Assembly: GCA_963753725.1 (NCBI GenBank)
Contig: CAVWDI010000001.1
Coordinates: forward strand, 62,001 to 126,000
From: CAVWDI01 sp963753725
Lineage (GTDB): Bacteria; Chloroflexota; Anaerolineae; Anaerolineales; UBA4823
Length of the DNA stretch: 64,000 nucleotides
Direction: 5' to 3'
Below the pieces are notes generated by a model. It saw only the letters and a program-made list of their open reading frames with translations. It searched no databases and was not told the DNA's origin. How positions within the stretch are numbered: position 1 is the first letter of the stretch; every line of letters starts with the position of its first letter. Shown piece by piece: positions 8,243 to 17,599 of this stretch. A program made the position numbers and the translations under genes.

Positions 8243-9499
8243 TCAAGCTATCTGCTTTTCGAGATAAGCGGGTTCCGCCAGGATAGCTTGATACACCTTT
8301 GCCACACCACCCATCACGCATGCATCCAAACCTTGCTGGGCAGTAACAACTTCCGTGGCAATCCGGTTCCATTTTAACGCACTTTGTTCCAACATTTCAT
8401 TCACTACCGGTAATAAATAATCACTTGCCAGACTCATGATACCCCCGAATACGATCAAATCGGGGTTTAATGCATTTACTAATGAGGCTAATCCGATTCC
8501 CAGGTGTTTCCCAATTTCATTCAAACCTCCAATGGCTATTTGATCCCCATCACGAGCCGCTTGTACAACCATTGGAACAGTTATTTGTTCGAGATCGCCG
8601 TTAGAAGATTCAAGAAGGATACTCTCGCTGCCTTTTTCAAATGCCTTGCTCAGGTATCGAAACAATGCAGACTGGCTGACCTGTGTTTCCCAGCAGCCTC
8701 GGTTACCGCAGTTGCATAATTCTCCATTCGGATCCATGGTCATATGTCCAAATTCAGCCCCGAATCCTGTCACCCCGCTGAACAACTGACCGTCATGCAC
8801 GATTCCGCCGCCCAGACCAACGCCAGCGCTGATATACAAAACTTCCTCGTACCCTTTCGCGGCGCCAAAATAAAATTCTCCCAGGGCGGCATTACTGGCC
8901 TCATTATCAACCAGGACAGGGGCATTAAATTCATCCTGAATGATTTGACGCAGTGCGACATCATGCCATTTTAAATTTGGCGCAAAAAGCAGCACTCCGC
9001 TGTTCTGATCGACTAACCCGGGAACGCCAACGGATACTCCCAGGAATGATCTACATGAATCACTACCGATAGAGGCTGCCTGATGCAAAAGGGCCAGCAC
9101 ACGATCGATGATCTGTTGCTGGCCCATATCAGTTGGAATCTTTTCCTGGCGCTGCCAAATGATTTCTGGTGCGAAATTAGTGCAGATAACAAAGATATAG
9201 TCAACACCAATCTCGCAGCTTACAATATACCCGGCCTGGGGATCGAGTGTCAACATCATTGCCAGACGGCCTGCTCCCCTTCCTTGCCCTGCAGGTTCTA
9301 GTCCAACTTCACGTACAAATTGCCGGTCTATCAATTCCTGCACCAGACTAGAAACAGTTGTCTTGTTAAGACCGGTCATTTCAGCAAGCTGTGCACGTGA
9401 AATCGGCGCGTTCTCGCGCAGACACCGCATAATCACGGATAAGTTCATTTGACGAACTAATGTCTGATCACCGGTTTGATAATGATACTTAGCTGACAA
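8243..9499 (-). CDS. ROK family transcriptional repressor (XylR/NagC-like)
   Basis: 418 residues. An N-terminal winged helix-turn-helix (ISRAQLAEMTGLNKTTVSSL, residues ~33-52) is joined to a sugar-kinase-like ROK domain with the zinc motif CNCGNRGCWE. Such proteins bind a sugar or sugar phosphate and release an operator. Start is a TTG at 9499, 7 bases after GAGG; no ATG start is available that keeps the DNA-binding domain. It is encoded immediately upstream of, and in line with, the ABC transporter operon, and a XylR-like operator sits on its own promoter, so it most likely controls itself and the transporter/isomerase genes. Confidence 0.92.
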   Translation of the reverse strand: MSAKYHYQTGDQTLVRQMNLSVIMRCLRENAPISRAQLAEMTGLNKTTVSSLVQELIDRQFVREVGLEPAGQGRGAGRLAMMLTLDPQAGYIVSCEIGVDYIFVICTNFAPEIIWQRQEKIPTDMGQQQIIDRVLALLHQAASIGSDSCRSFLGVSVGVPGLVDQNSGVLLFAPNLKWHDVALRQIIQDEFNAPVLVDNEASNAALGEFYFGAAKGYEEVLYISAGVGLGGGIVHDGQLFSGVTGFGAEFGHMTMDPNGELCNCGNRGCWETQVSQSALFRYLSKAFEKGSESILLESSNGDLEQITVPMVVQAARDGDQIAIGGLNEIGKHLGIGLASLVNALNPDLIVFGGIMSLASDYLLPVVNEMLEQSALKWNRIATEVVTAQQGLDACVMGGVAKVYQAILAEPAYLEKQIA

Positions 9500-9545
9500 G
9501 TAATTTCCTCAATATAGTACTTATTCACTTGCCCCCTGGGAATAA

Positions 9546-9594
9546 TTTGTTGTATCAACAAACTAAAGTATAGCATATTTAGTATCCTTGTCAA
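9546..9594 (-). promoter_or_regulatory. ROK gene promoter with XylR-like operator
   Basis: Read on the minus strand: -35 TTGACA (9589-9594), 16-bp spacer, -10 TATACT (9567-9572), then the inverted repeat TTTGTTG-ATA-CAACAAA (9546-9562) with flanking TTAG. The half-site TTAGTTTGTTG is the same as in the well-known XylR operator of Bacillus. Its position just downstream of the -10 box fits repression by the ROK protein encoded 47 bp further on. The rest of 9500-9884 holds only this promoter and the GntR promoter opposite it; no gene is seen. Confidence 0.75.
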
Positions 9595-9795
9595 TTATAC
9601 GAACAACCACTTTATCTGTTTTATGACCAATGACATGATTCTGGTATGATGATTGTCGCTGTAATTTGAAGAATTTATTGTATTTTTCACCTTCTATTGC
9701 CAATGATTTTAATTATCCAATAAAGTTGTTTAAGACCTATCCTTTGGTGGCTCAATTTGGAGGCTTATACCCTCATCAAATTACACATTTCTTAC

Positions 9796-9824
9796 TTGAC
9801 GATGCTTGACGAATCGAATAAAAT
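9796..9824 (+). promoter_or_regulatory. Promoter of the GntR-kinase-transketolase operon
   Basis: TTGACG (9796-9801), 17-bp spacer, TAAAAT (9819-9824), about 60 bases before the GntR start. The following stretch contains TTGGTATATTAGTATATT, an imperfect dyad that could be the binding site of the GntR protein itself; this part is inference. Confidence 0.6.
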
Positions 9825-9884
9825 ATTGGGAATATCGGAATGTTGGTATATTAGTATATTTATCTTTGAAATTACATTAATCAT

Positions 9885-10622
9885 ATGTTTCATGACAGCA
9901 TAAATAAACAAAGCAAACTGCCCTATTACCAGCAGTTATATGAGATTCTGCGCCAAAAAATTATTCTGGGGGAATGGAAACCAGGTGACATGATCCCACC
10001 CGAATCGGAAATGATAGAAACCTACCAGGTCAGCCGCAACACAGTTCGGCAGGTGCTGGATATCCTGGTCAATGAAGGTTATATCTACCGGCAAAGAGGA
10101 AAAGGCACTTATATTGCTCACCCAACCCTCGAGCAAACCACTTCCAGAATTATCAGTTTCACTGAGGACATGCGCCAACGCGGCTTTGATCCAGGGACAA
10201 ATGTGTTGGAAGCAGTCATCATACCCGCGCCACAAGATATCGCAGAACAGCTCCAAATCACGCCAGGCGAAGATTTGGTTAAGATTAAACGGCTGCGTTT
10301 GGCAGATGAAGAACCGATGAGTATCGAGGAATCCTATTTGGTTCACAGGTATTGTCCAAATGTATTGGATCACAATTTCGCTGAAGAGCCGCTCAGACAG
10401 ATTCTCGAAAAAAATTATGGTATTCGACTTGTAAATGCAAAACAGGTCATCAAAGCCGTCCAGACCGCTGATGAGCTGAAGGATGAATTGAAGATCTCCA
10501 AACAGGCAGCATTGTTGTTTATTGAGAGGATATCCTTCTCTCAAATTGGTGTTCCAGTGGAATTCTTGAGAATTTTTTACAGAGCAGACCGCTATACGCT
10601 GTACAATGAGCTGCATGATTAG
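9885..10622 (+). CDS. GntR family regulator, HutC subfamily
   Basis: 245 residues: winged helix N-terminus (PPESEMIETYQVSRNTVRQVL at ~40-60) and a UTRA ligand-binding domain (about 85-235). It is a clear paralogue of the regulator at 33111-33851; both share PYY.QLYEIL, VSR.TVR and the ending FYR.DRY.LYNEL. No Shine-Dalgarno sequence is visible before the ATG, so translation may be leaderless-like. It heads the plus-strand operon of kinase, transketolase, oxidoreductase and isomerase and probably responds to a sugar phosphate from that pathway. Confidence 0.92.
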   Translation: MFHDSINKQSKLPYYQQLYEILRQKIILGEWKPGDMIPPESEMIETYQVSRNTVRQVLDILVNEGYIYRQRGKGTYIAHPTLEQTTSRIISFTEDMRQRGFDPGTNVLEAVIIPAPQDIAEQLQITPGEDLVKIKRLRLADEEPMSIEESYLVHRYCPNVLDHNFAEEPLRQILEKNYGIRLVNAKQVIKAVQTADELKDELKISKQAALLFIERISFSQIGVPVEFLRIFYRADRYTLYNELHD

Positions 10623-10654
10623 TGATTAGGAATATAAATAAGTAGAAAGGATAA

Positions 10655-11630
10655 GTGGAATCAGATATGGACATCGTATGTTTAGGAGAAGTGCTGATCG
10701 ATATGTTCTCCGCTGAAGTAGGCGTTAAATTAACCGAGGTATCTGCATTCTGTCCAAAACCCGGCGGCGCTCCTGCTAATGTTGCAGTTGCCGCCAAGCG
10801 TCTGGGAGCGGAAAGCGCATTCATTGGAAAAGTCGGTGAAGATTTATTTGGCCACCATCTGGAAGCCGTACTTAAGAATGAAGGTGTAGAAACCCGCGGA
10901 ATGCGCTTTGATGATTTCGCCCGCACAACGATGGCCTTTGTCGCGAAACCGGATGAGAACACTGCCGAGTTTGTTTTTTATCGCAACCCCGGTGCAGATA
11001 CACGACTTACACCGGGTGAATTAGATAAAAGTTTATTGCAAAGTACCAGATGTCTGCACTTTGGATCGCTAAGTTTAAGCGAAGAACCGGCCCGAAGCGC
11101 TACATTAGAGGCCATCAAGATTGCGAGATCTGCAAACGCACTGATATCTTTTGATGTGAACTACCGCCCCTCACTGTGGAAGAGTCCAGAACAAGCTTAT
11201 GATACAGTGATGAAGGTCATCCCCCTTGTTGATCTGCTCAAAGTTAAACGAAACGGAAATCGAGTTGCTCGGAGGCTCTGAAGACTACAAAAACGGTGCA
11301 CAGAAATTACTCAAATATGGTCCCGATTTGATCGTGGTTACACTTGGACCGGATGGCAGCTATTTTCAATTAGAAACTGGCGGTGAATACTCGCAGCCAT
11401 ATAGAGTGGATACCGTGGATGCGATTGGATGTGGAGACGCCTTTATCGCTGGACTTTTAAGCCAGCTCGTTAAATCTGACAACTGGCGAGATAACCTGAA
11501 TATCAACCGCATGAAAAATGTTTTGAAATATGCCAACGCAGTAGGTGCCATCACGGCCCTCACATTGGGGGTCATTCCGGCGCTTCCATTTGCTGCCCAA
11601 GTGGATGATTTTATTAAACAAAATGAATAA
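10655..11630 (+). pseudogene. PfkB family sugar kinase (fructokinase-like), frameshifted
   Basis: The first part (to about 11245) carries the ribokinase-type N-terminus, CLGEVLIDMF and PGGAPANVAVA; the second, in another frame, carries the catalytic loop DAIGCGDAF. One extra A in the AAA run at 11246-11248 separates them: with two As the protein reads VDLLKVNETEIELL, the expected family sequence. The damage is therefore one base in an otherwise intact ~324-residue kinase and may be a sequencing error. Start is either GTG at 10655 (AAAGG four bases before) or ATG at 10667. It probably phosphorylates the pathway sugar before the transketolase encoded next. GCGD replaces the usual GAGD. Confidence 0.85.
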
Positions 11631-11640
11631 GGAAGGATAT

Positions 11641-12480
11641 ATGGTAAACACAACACAACCTACAGAACTTGAATCATTAGGGGAAATCGCCAGAGAAATG
11701 CGCCTCGATATCCTGGATATGACCACCAAAGCCGGATCTGGTCATCCCTCCAGCTCGTGGTCATCCGCAGATATTGTAGTTGCGCTGTTCTTCGGTGGAA
11801 TACTTAAATACAATCCAGATGATCCATGGTGGCCAGAGCGGGATCGCTTCATAATGAGCAAAGGTCACGCAGCGCCCCTGCTTTACGCCGCGCTTGCCAG
11901 AGCGGGATACTTTGATCATGATGAAATTTGGCGGTTAAGGGAAGTCGGCAGTCCGGTGCAAGGTCATCCGATCCAGCGTTTGATGCCGGGCATCGAAGCC
12001 ACAACGGGTTCCCTCGGTCAGGGTCTCTCGGCAGGTATCGGTCACATTTTAGGCGGCCGCTTGAATAATCTGGATTATCGGGTCTATGTTCTCTTGGGTG
12101 ACGGAGAGTGTGAGGCTGGACAGATATGGGAAGCGGCTATGGCAGCCGCTCACTTCAAATGCGACAATCTCACCGCTATATTGGATTACAACAAATATCA
12201 GGAAACTGGACCAATCAGCCGTGAGATGGCTTTGGAACCTTTAGTTGAGAAATGGGTCAGCTTTGGTTGGAACGTAGTGGAAGCTGACGGACATAACATC
12301 GCTGAATTGATCGAGAAGATGAAATCGGTACAGCAGGTAAAGGGAAAACCTTCAATTATCATTGCCCACACGGTCAAAGGCAAAGGTGTCTCATTTGTTG
12401 AAGCTGATTTTAAATTTCACGGCAGGGCGCTCACACCACAACAAGCCGAAAAGGCTAGGGAGGAACTATTATGCAGCTAG
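11641..12480 (+). CDS. Transketolase, N-terminal (thiamine diphosphate-binding) subunit
   Basis: 279 residues equal to the first domain of transketolase. The TPP motif starts at GDGECEAGQIWEA and ends with LDYNKY, and GHPSSSWSSADI and SKGHAAP are typical of the active site. Start is the ATG at 11641, 3 bases after AAGGA-TAT; a frame upstream overlapping the kinase gene is not needed. It overlaps the next gene by 10 bases, and the two together form one split enzyme that moves a two-carbon unit between a ketose and an aldose. Split transketolases are common in dedicated sugar pathways, including the known apulose-4-phosphate transketolase. Confidence 0.92.
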   Translation: MVNTTQPTELESLGEIAREMRLDILDMTTKAGSGHPSSSWSSADIVVALFFGGILKYNPDDPWWPERDRFIMSKGHAAPLLYAALARAGYFDHDEIWRLREVGSPVQGHPIQRLMPGIEATTGSLGQGLSAGIGHILGGRLNNLDYRVYVLLGDGECEAGQIWEAAMAAAHFKCDNLTAILDYNKYQETGPISREMALEPLVEKWVSFGWNVVEADGHNIAELIEKMKSVQQVKGKPSIIIAHTVKGKGVSFVEADFKFHGRALTPQQAEKAREELLCS

Positions 12481-13451
12481 GTCAAATCGCAGGTTTAGAG
12501 ACAAGCAAACCGATGCGGGATATCTTTGGTGAAGCTTTATTAGATGTGTGTAAAGAAAATCCCAGAGTGGTCGTCTTGGATGGTGATTTGGGTAATTCAA
12601 CAAAAACTGAATATGTAAGACAGACCTTTCCGGAGCGGTTTTTTAATATTGGCATCGCTGAAAGTAACCTGGTTGGTATTGGCGCCGGAATGGAAGCGTG
12701 CGGGTTTATCCCCTGGATTACAAGCTTCTCATCCTTTTTATTATGCAATGCCTATGACCAGATTCGATTGGCTGTGGCTATGTCGAATATCAATGCAAAA
12801 ATACTCGGCAGTCATGGCGGGATCACGCTTGGCAAAGATGGCCCAACCCAGATGGGTATCGAAGATATTGCTCTGATGGGCGGTATGCCTACCATGGTAA
12901 TCCTTGTACCAGGCGATCCAACCTCTATGCACGCCGCTGTGAAAGCGGCCACCGATCACATCGGTCCAGTTTTTCTGCGCTCCAGCCGCCTGCCAATGCC
13001 CTATATATATCCCAAAGATGATTGTCCTTTTGAGATAGGAAAAGCGAATATAGTCCGCAATGGAGACGACCTTTCAATCATCGCTTGCGGCATCATGCTT
13101 GGATCGGCCATGGATGCAGCAGCCATCCTTGAAAAAGAAGGCATTCAGGCTAGAGTGATTGACTTGCACACCATCCGTCCTTTAGATGTTGAAACCATCG
13201 TTAAAGCTGCCAGGGAAACTGGCGCAATCGTGTCAGCTGAAGAACATTTACTTCAAGGCGGGGTTGGGAGTAATATCGCCCGTATTGTCACTGAGAATTA
13301 CCCAGTCCCGATGCGCTTTGTGGGTTTAGAAGATGTATATGTTGAATCCGGCGATCCATTTGACCTGCTTGAGAAATATCACATGACAGCCACGGATATC
13401 GTAACTGCAGCAAGATTTGTATATGCTGCCAAAAAATCGGGTGAAAAATGA
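12471..13451 (+). CDS. Transketolase, C-terminal (pyrimidine-binding and ThDP activation) subunit
   Basis: 326 residues covering the pyrimidine domain (IGIAESNLVGIGAGM with the catalytic Glu) and the C-terminal transketolase domain. SHGGITLGKDGPTQ carries a typical active-site histidine loop. It overlaps the N-terminal subunit upstream by 10 bases and the oxidoreductase gene downstream by 4 (ATGA), so the operon is translationally coupled. Its substrate is not revealed by sequence, but the company of a kinase, an oxidoreductase and an isomerase argues for a specialised rather than a pentose phosphate role; rpe and rpiA lie 46 kb away. Confidence 0.92.
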   Translation: MQLGQIAGLETSKPMRDIFGEALLDVCKENPRVVVLDGDLGNSTKTEYVRQTFPERFFNIGIAESNLVGIGAGMEACGFIPWITSFSSFLLCNAYDQIRLAVAMSNINAKILGSHGGITLGKDGPTQMGIEDIALMGGMPTMVILVPGDPTSMHAAVKAATDHIGPVFLRSSRLPMPYIYPKDDCPFEIGKANIVRNGDDLSIIACGIMLGSAMDAAAILEKEGIQARVIDLHTIRPLDVETIVKAARETGAIVSAEEHLLQGGVGSNIARIVTENYPVPMRFVGLEDVYVESGDPFDLLEKYHMTATDIVTAARFVYAAKKSGEK

Positions 13452-14737
13452 TTTTTGAGGAACTTAATAAAAGGCAGGTAGTAGGAAAACCCATCCGGGT
13501 TGCCGTCAGCGGTGCGGGCTGGATTGGCAGTGGTTTCGTACACCAGGTAGCCCAAATGAAGGGGATGATTGTGGATATTCTGGCGGACGAAGATACCAAA
13601 ACCGCTCACCAGGCTTTTCTTGCCAGCGGGGTATCCGCGGATATTATCGTTGAAACGGATAACCCCAATCAGGCCACGGATGCTCTGCGTGCCGGAAAAA
13701 GAGTAATTTCAGGTTCATACAAATTAGCCTCCCAGGTCGACGAAATTGACATCGTGGCAGATGTAACTCCGTATCCTTCCACGGGCGCGGAAACTGCCTA
13801 CAGTTGTATACAAAATGGCAAAGATATCGTGATGGTCAACATTGAAGCCGATGTCACTGTCGGTCGTATCTTGAAGAAGATGGCTGATCAGGCTGGTGTA
13901 CTCTACACAGTTTCGTCAGGGGATGAACCTGGATGCTTGATGGAATTATTCGACTTTGTCAAAAGCCTGGGATACGAAGTGATCGTGATCGGGAAAGGAA
14001 AGAACAACCCACTCAACCCGTCCGCTACTCCTCAAGATGTGGCTGCATCAGCCGAACGCGACAATAAAGATCCTTTCACTGTCGCATCCTATGTGGACGG
14101 CACGAAAACCATGTTTGAGATGAGCTGTGCAGCCAACGCAACTGGCTGTGTTCCCATGCGGCGCGGCATGATCGGACCAGAAGCAGACCTGAACACGGTA
14201 TCGGAAATATTCGCTTTGCAAGAAGATGGCGGTATTACCGAATTTCCTGGTGCGGTTGATTTCGTGCAAGGATCAGCCATGGCGGGCGGCGTGTTTGTCA
14301 CCGTCCGTATCGATGATCAGCGCATCCAGGACGACTTACATTATCTCAAAGTCGGTAAGGGGAAGTACTTTACATTTTTCAGACCTTACCACTTGTGGTT
14401 TTTAGAAGCGCCGATTTCAGTCGCTCGAGCATTTCTGTACCGTCAGACAACATTAGTCCCACTGGACAGACCTGTTGCAGATTCAATGACGGTTGCCAAA
14501 AGAGATTTGGATAAAGATGAAATTTTGGACGATTTCGGTGGTTACAATTTCCACGGGATAATTGAAAAAGCGAGTATCGCGCAGGAATTGAACGCGCTGC
14601 CGGTTGGCTTAGCCCCAAATGCAGTAATCACCAAACCGATTGAAAAGGGCCAAATCATCACCTGGGATCATGTTCAATTGGATGAGACCCAAACGGTCGT
14701 CAAACTGCGACGCCAACAGGATGCTTTTTTAAAATAA
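13448..14737 (+). CDS. NAD(P)-dependent oxidoreductase with C-terminal SAF domain
   Basis: 429 residues. The N-terminal Rossmann motif is AVSGAGWIGSGFVHQV (~20-35), resembling homoserine dehydrogenase and Gfo/Idh enzymes, and residues ~370-420 form a SAF-like region (GLAPNAVITKPIEKGQIITW). Proteins of this build are often mislabelled as FlgA-like; they are soluble oxidoreductases that occur in sugar catabolic clusters. The reaction is unknown to me. Coupling to the transketolase suggests it acts on the acceptor or product of that reaction. Downstream, a 7-bp stem (14750-14772) lies before the isomerase gene. Confidence 0.8.
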   Translation: MIFEELNKRQVVGKPIRVAVSGAGWIGSGFVHQVAQMKGMIVDILADEDTKTAHQAFLASGVSADIIVETDNPNQATDALRAGKRVISGSYKLASQVDEIDIVADVTPYPSTGAETAYSCIQNGKDIVMVNIEADVTVGRILKKMADQAGVLYTVSSGDEPGCLMELFDFVKSLGYEVIVIGKGKNNPLNPSATPQDVAASAERDNKDPFTVASYVDGTKTMFEMSCAANATGCVPMRRGMIGPEADLNTVSEIFALQEDGGITEFPGAVDFVQGSAMAGGVFVTVRIDDQRIQDDLHYLKVGKGKYFTFFRPYHLWFLEAPISVARAFLYRQTTLVPLDRPVADSMTVAKRDLDKDEILDDFGGYNFHGIIEKASIAQELNALPVGLAPNAVITKPIEKGQIITWDHVQLDETQTVVKLRRQQDAFLK

Positions 14738-14829
14738 ATAAAACGCTTTTTCCTTGACTTAAAAACAAGGAAATCAAGGAGATAAGTTTTTAGCAATTTA
14801 GACAAAAAACCAAAATATAGGAGGATAAA

Positions 14830-15792
14830 ATGCGTATCGGTGTATTTTCAGTTCTATATCAGAACCTGCCTTTTGAGGAAGCCCTGGAAAAAATAGCCCA
14901 GGCTGGAGCAACGTCGGTTGAAATCGGGAGCGGCGGGTATCCAGGCAGCCATCACTGTCCAGTGGATGAATTGTTAGACAGTGAGGAAAAGCGAAAAGAG
15001 TATTTAAAAACCGTTGAATCACGTGGAATGATCATCAGCGCCTTGAGCTGTCATTACGAACCGCTTCACCCCGATAAAAAATTAGCGGGAGATTCAGACG
15101 AGATTTTCCGCAAATCCGTTCGTCTGGCAGAGATGCTGGGTGTACCTGTCGTCAATGTTTTATCCAGCCTTCCGGCTGGTTCGCCAGACGATACACAACC
15201 CAACTGGGTCACCTGCCCCTGGCCGCCTCACTTTCTGGAAATCCTCGACTACCAGTGGAATCAGGTTGGCATCCCATACTGGCGCTCAGCGGCAGAATTT
15301 GCAGGAAACCATAATGTAAAAATTGGCGTAGAAATGCATCCAGGACAGTTAATCTACAACGTGGAAACCATGCTGCGCATGCGCGAAGCCGCCGGTCCTG
15401 CCTTAAGCTGCAACTTCGATCCCAGCCATTTGTTCTGGAACGGTGTCGATCCAATCGCAGCTATTCGTGAGCTAGGAGATGCCATTGTACACGTGCATGG
15501 CAAAGATACTTATGTAGACAAATACAACATCGCTGTAAGCGGCTGTAATGACCATAAACCGTATGATCAGATACCCACCCGTGCCTGGACCTTCCGCAGT
15601 ATTGGCTACGGTCATGATACAAAATTCTGGAAGGATTTTGTCAGCACATTGAGGTTGGTTGGATACGATTATGTGGTCTCAATCGAACATGAAGACCCGA
15701 TTATGTCCATGGATGAAGGTTTAGCGAAAGGTATTGCGGTGTTAAAAGAGGCTGTAACTTTCGAAGAAGCCGGAGAACTTTTCTGGGCATAG
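14830..15792 (+). CDS. Sugar phosphate isomerase/epimerase, xylose isomerase-like TIM barrel
   Basis: 320 residues with the four-ligand metal site of the barrel: Glu in GVEMHPG, Asp in NFDPSH, His in HVHGKD and Glu in IEHEDP. An AGGAGG site lies 5 bases before the ATG. It is the last gene of the GntR operon and is followed by a terminator-like hairpin. Among the five TIM-barrel isomerases in the window it is most like the one at 290-1291 in motif layout. It could supply the ketose for the kinase and transketolase of the same operon; an analogy with apiose isomerase can be drawn but not proved. Confidence 0.88.
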   Translation: MRIGVFSVLYQNLPFEEALEKIAQAGATSVEIGSGGYPGSHHCPVDELLDSEEKRKEYLKTVESRGMIISALSCHYEPLHPDKKLAGDSDEIFRKSVRLAEMLGVPVVNVLSSLPAGSPDDTQPNWVTCPWPPHFLEILDYQWNQVGIPYWRSAAEFAGNHNVKIGVEMHPGQLIYNVETMLRMREAAGPALSCNFDPSHLFWNGVDPIAAIRELGDAIVHVHGKDTYVDKYNIAVSGCNDHKPYDQIPTRAWTFRSIGYGHDTKFWKDFVSTLRLVGYDYVVSIEHEDPIMSMDEGLAKGIAVLKEAVTFEEAGELFWA

Positions 15793-15837
15793 CACCATAA
15801 GAAATTTGTATTGAATAAATAGTCCACAAAATTCAGC

Positions 15838-15868
15838 GCCCGGCACGAATACCAATAATGTGCCGGGC
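15838..15868 (+). terminator. Hairpin terminator after the isomerase gene
   Basis: A perfect 9-bp GC-rich stem (GCCCGGCAC with its complement, 13-base loop) 45 bases after the isomerase stop codon. The T-tract behind it (TCTCTATT) is poor, so termination may be partial. Confidence 0.6.
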
Positions 15869-15885
15869 TCTCTATTGGAATAATT

Positions 15886-16692
15886 GTGAAGAAAACTGAT
15901 TCGATTTTATGTTTTGACCTCGATGGTACGCTGCTTGATCACGAAGGCCGAATCCACCCAAAAGATATTGATTTACTTAAAAAATATGATAACTACCAGT
16001 TCGTGGTCACAACTGGTAGATCGCGGGAGAGTGTTCGCAAATCATTTAATTTGAATGGTATATTTATGCATTCAATCATACCCATCCCGATGATTTTACT
16101 AAACGGCGCCTTAATCTACGCATCTAATGAACGCTTTATCTCTTATCATCCGTTTACTCAAGAAATCCAATTCAAGCTGCTCAAACCGATTAAACATTTC
16201 CCAGATATTACATTTCTACTATTAAATTTGGATGATATCCATTTGATCAATCCCACTCCTTTTGGAATGCGCGCATGTAAGAGGTTTGAGTTTAATACAA
16301 TCCCCCTTTCAGATGAAAATGTCTCGGTTTCTTTCAGTAAATTAATGTGTATTTCCCCAGAACTATCGGATCTAAAAAATTTTTCTATATTATCTTCCAA
16401 ACTACCTGTTGAGATTGCAATGAGCATGGAATTTGTATTGGAAATCACGCCCTCAGGAATTAACAAAGCTGTTGGGTTGCAAAGACTGATTAATGATTTA
16501 CAGATTGAGAATCGAAATATTTTAGCTGCAGGTGATGGCGGCAATGATGTGCAGCTTTTTAGCCTGGCCTCTTCATCATTTGTTCCCGATAACGCGCCGG
16601 ACAAAATAAAAAGTTATGCAGATTTTATAATAAATCGGAATAAATCAGGTATTTTGTCACCCATGATATATTCGCTTTGCGAATTACAATAA
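15886..16692 (+). CDS. Cof-type HAD hydrolase (sugar phosphatase-like), tandem copy 1
   Basis: 268 residues. Motif I CFDLDGTLLD is at ~9-18, motif II TTGRS at ~44, and the C-terminal NGG-like motif is AAGDGGNDVQLFS near 215. The cap domain between them is of the Cof type. Start is a GTG at 15886, 5 bases after GGAA. It is followed 32 bp later by a clear paralogue. Such enzymes hydrolyse sugar phosphates and other small phosphoesters; here they could relieve sugar phosphate build-up. Substrate not assignable. Confidence 0.85.
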   Translation: MKKTDSILCFDLDGTLLDHEGRIHPKDIDLLKKYDNYQFVVTTGRSRESVRKSFNLNGIFMHSIIPIPMILLNGALIYASNERFISYHPFTQEIQFKLLKPIKHFPDITFLLLNLDDIHLINPTPFGMRACKRFEFNTIPLSDENVSVSFSKLMCISPELSDLKNFSILSSKLPVEIAMSMEFVLEITPSGINKAVGLQRLINDLQIENRNILAAGDGGNDVQLFSLASSSFVPDNAPDKIKSYADFIINRNKSGILSPMIYSLCELQ

Positions 16693-16724
16693 AAATAAAT
16701 GTCAAAATTGGAAACTTGATCCGT

Positions 16725-17513
16725 ATGAATATTATCTGCTTTGATCTGGATGGCACTTTACTCAACGGAGATGAAGAGATACATCCATTAGATCGCTCAC
16801 TATTGACTACCAGGAGTGACATTCCCTTCATAATTACTACTGGTCGGGCAATAACCGGGATCAAAGGTGTTTTTACGCGCAATGGATTATTTAAAACTGG
16901 TGAAATTAATTATCCAATTGTTGCTCAAAATGGAGCTGTACTCTACAATAAGAATGAAGTTTTTCTCGAACATAATCCGTTTGACCCCCAAATTCAACAC
17001 CTGGTACTGAATACTATACGCATTCATACAGATATTACATTCTTTTTATTCGAAAAATCAGATATTTACGTTATGCACGAGAACCCTTTGAGTTCCTATT
17101 ACGTGCAGCTGTGGTATATGCCAGTCAAGCCCTATGATGATTCCTCATCACTTTCCATAACGAAAGTGATGAGTTTATCAATGGATAGCCAGCGTTTACA
17201 AGACATTGCCAATTCTGTATCTAAGTTTAATATTGAAACTTCCTTCAGTTTGGATTTCCTGTTTGAGCTCACCCCATCAGGCGTAGATAAAGGAAATGGT
17301 CTACAGAAATTACTCAGGATTCTAAATCAGAATGAAGCGCAAATCTACATCGCCGGAGATGGGCAAAACGATCTGCCTATATTTAATCAGGCATTCAGAT
17401 CATACTGTCCATCTACTGCTTCAGAAGAAGTGAAATCAAAGGCAGATATCATCATTGATCGCGAAAAATACGGTGTTTTAACCCCCATGCTGGTCGACGC
17501 AGGATTGTTTTAA
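16725..17513 (+). CDS. Cof-type HAD hydrolase (sugar phosphatase-like), tandem copy 2
   Basis: 262 residues from the ATG at 16725. Motif I CFDLDGTLLN, motif II TTGRA and the C-terminal AGDGQNDLPIF are all present. It matches copy 1 along its full length (IHP.D..LL, TPSG..K..GLQ.L, then KYGVLTPM versus KSGILSPM), so the pair arose by tandem duplication and has since diverged. I prefer this start because the upstream extension would overlap copy 1 and adds no domain. Only a weak ribosome site is visible. Confidence 0.85.
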   Translation: MNIICFDLDGTLLNGDEEIHPLDRSLLTTRSDIPFIITTGRAITGIKGVFTRNGLFKTGEINYPIVAQNGAVLYNKNEVFLEHNPFDPQIQHLVLNTIRIHTDITFFLFEKSDIYVMHENPLSSYYVQLWYMPVKPYDDSSSLSITKVMSLSMDSQRLQDIANSVSKFNIETSFSLDFLFELTPSGVDKGNGLQKLLRILNQNEAQIYIAGDGQNDLPIFNQAFRSYCPSTASEEVKSKADIIIDREKYGVLTPMLVDAGLF

Positions 17514-17599
17514 AAATCTTTAACTGCTCAAATACTTAATACTATACGCAATATAAAGTGGTATTGTACTTTTTGTAGATTTTATTGCTTACTGTATTA

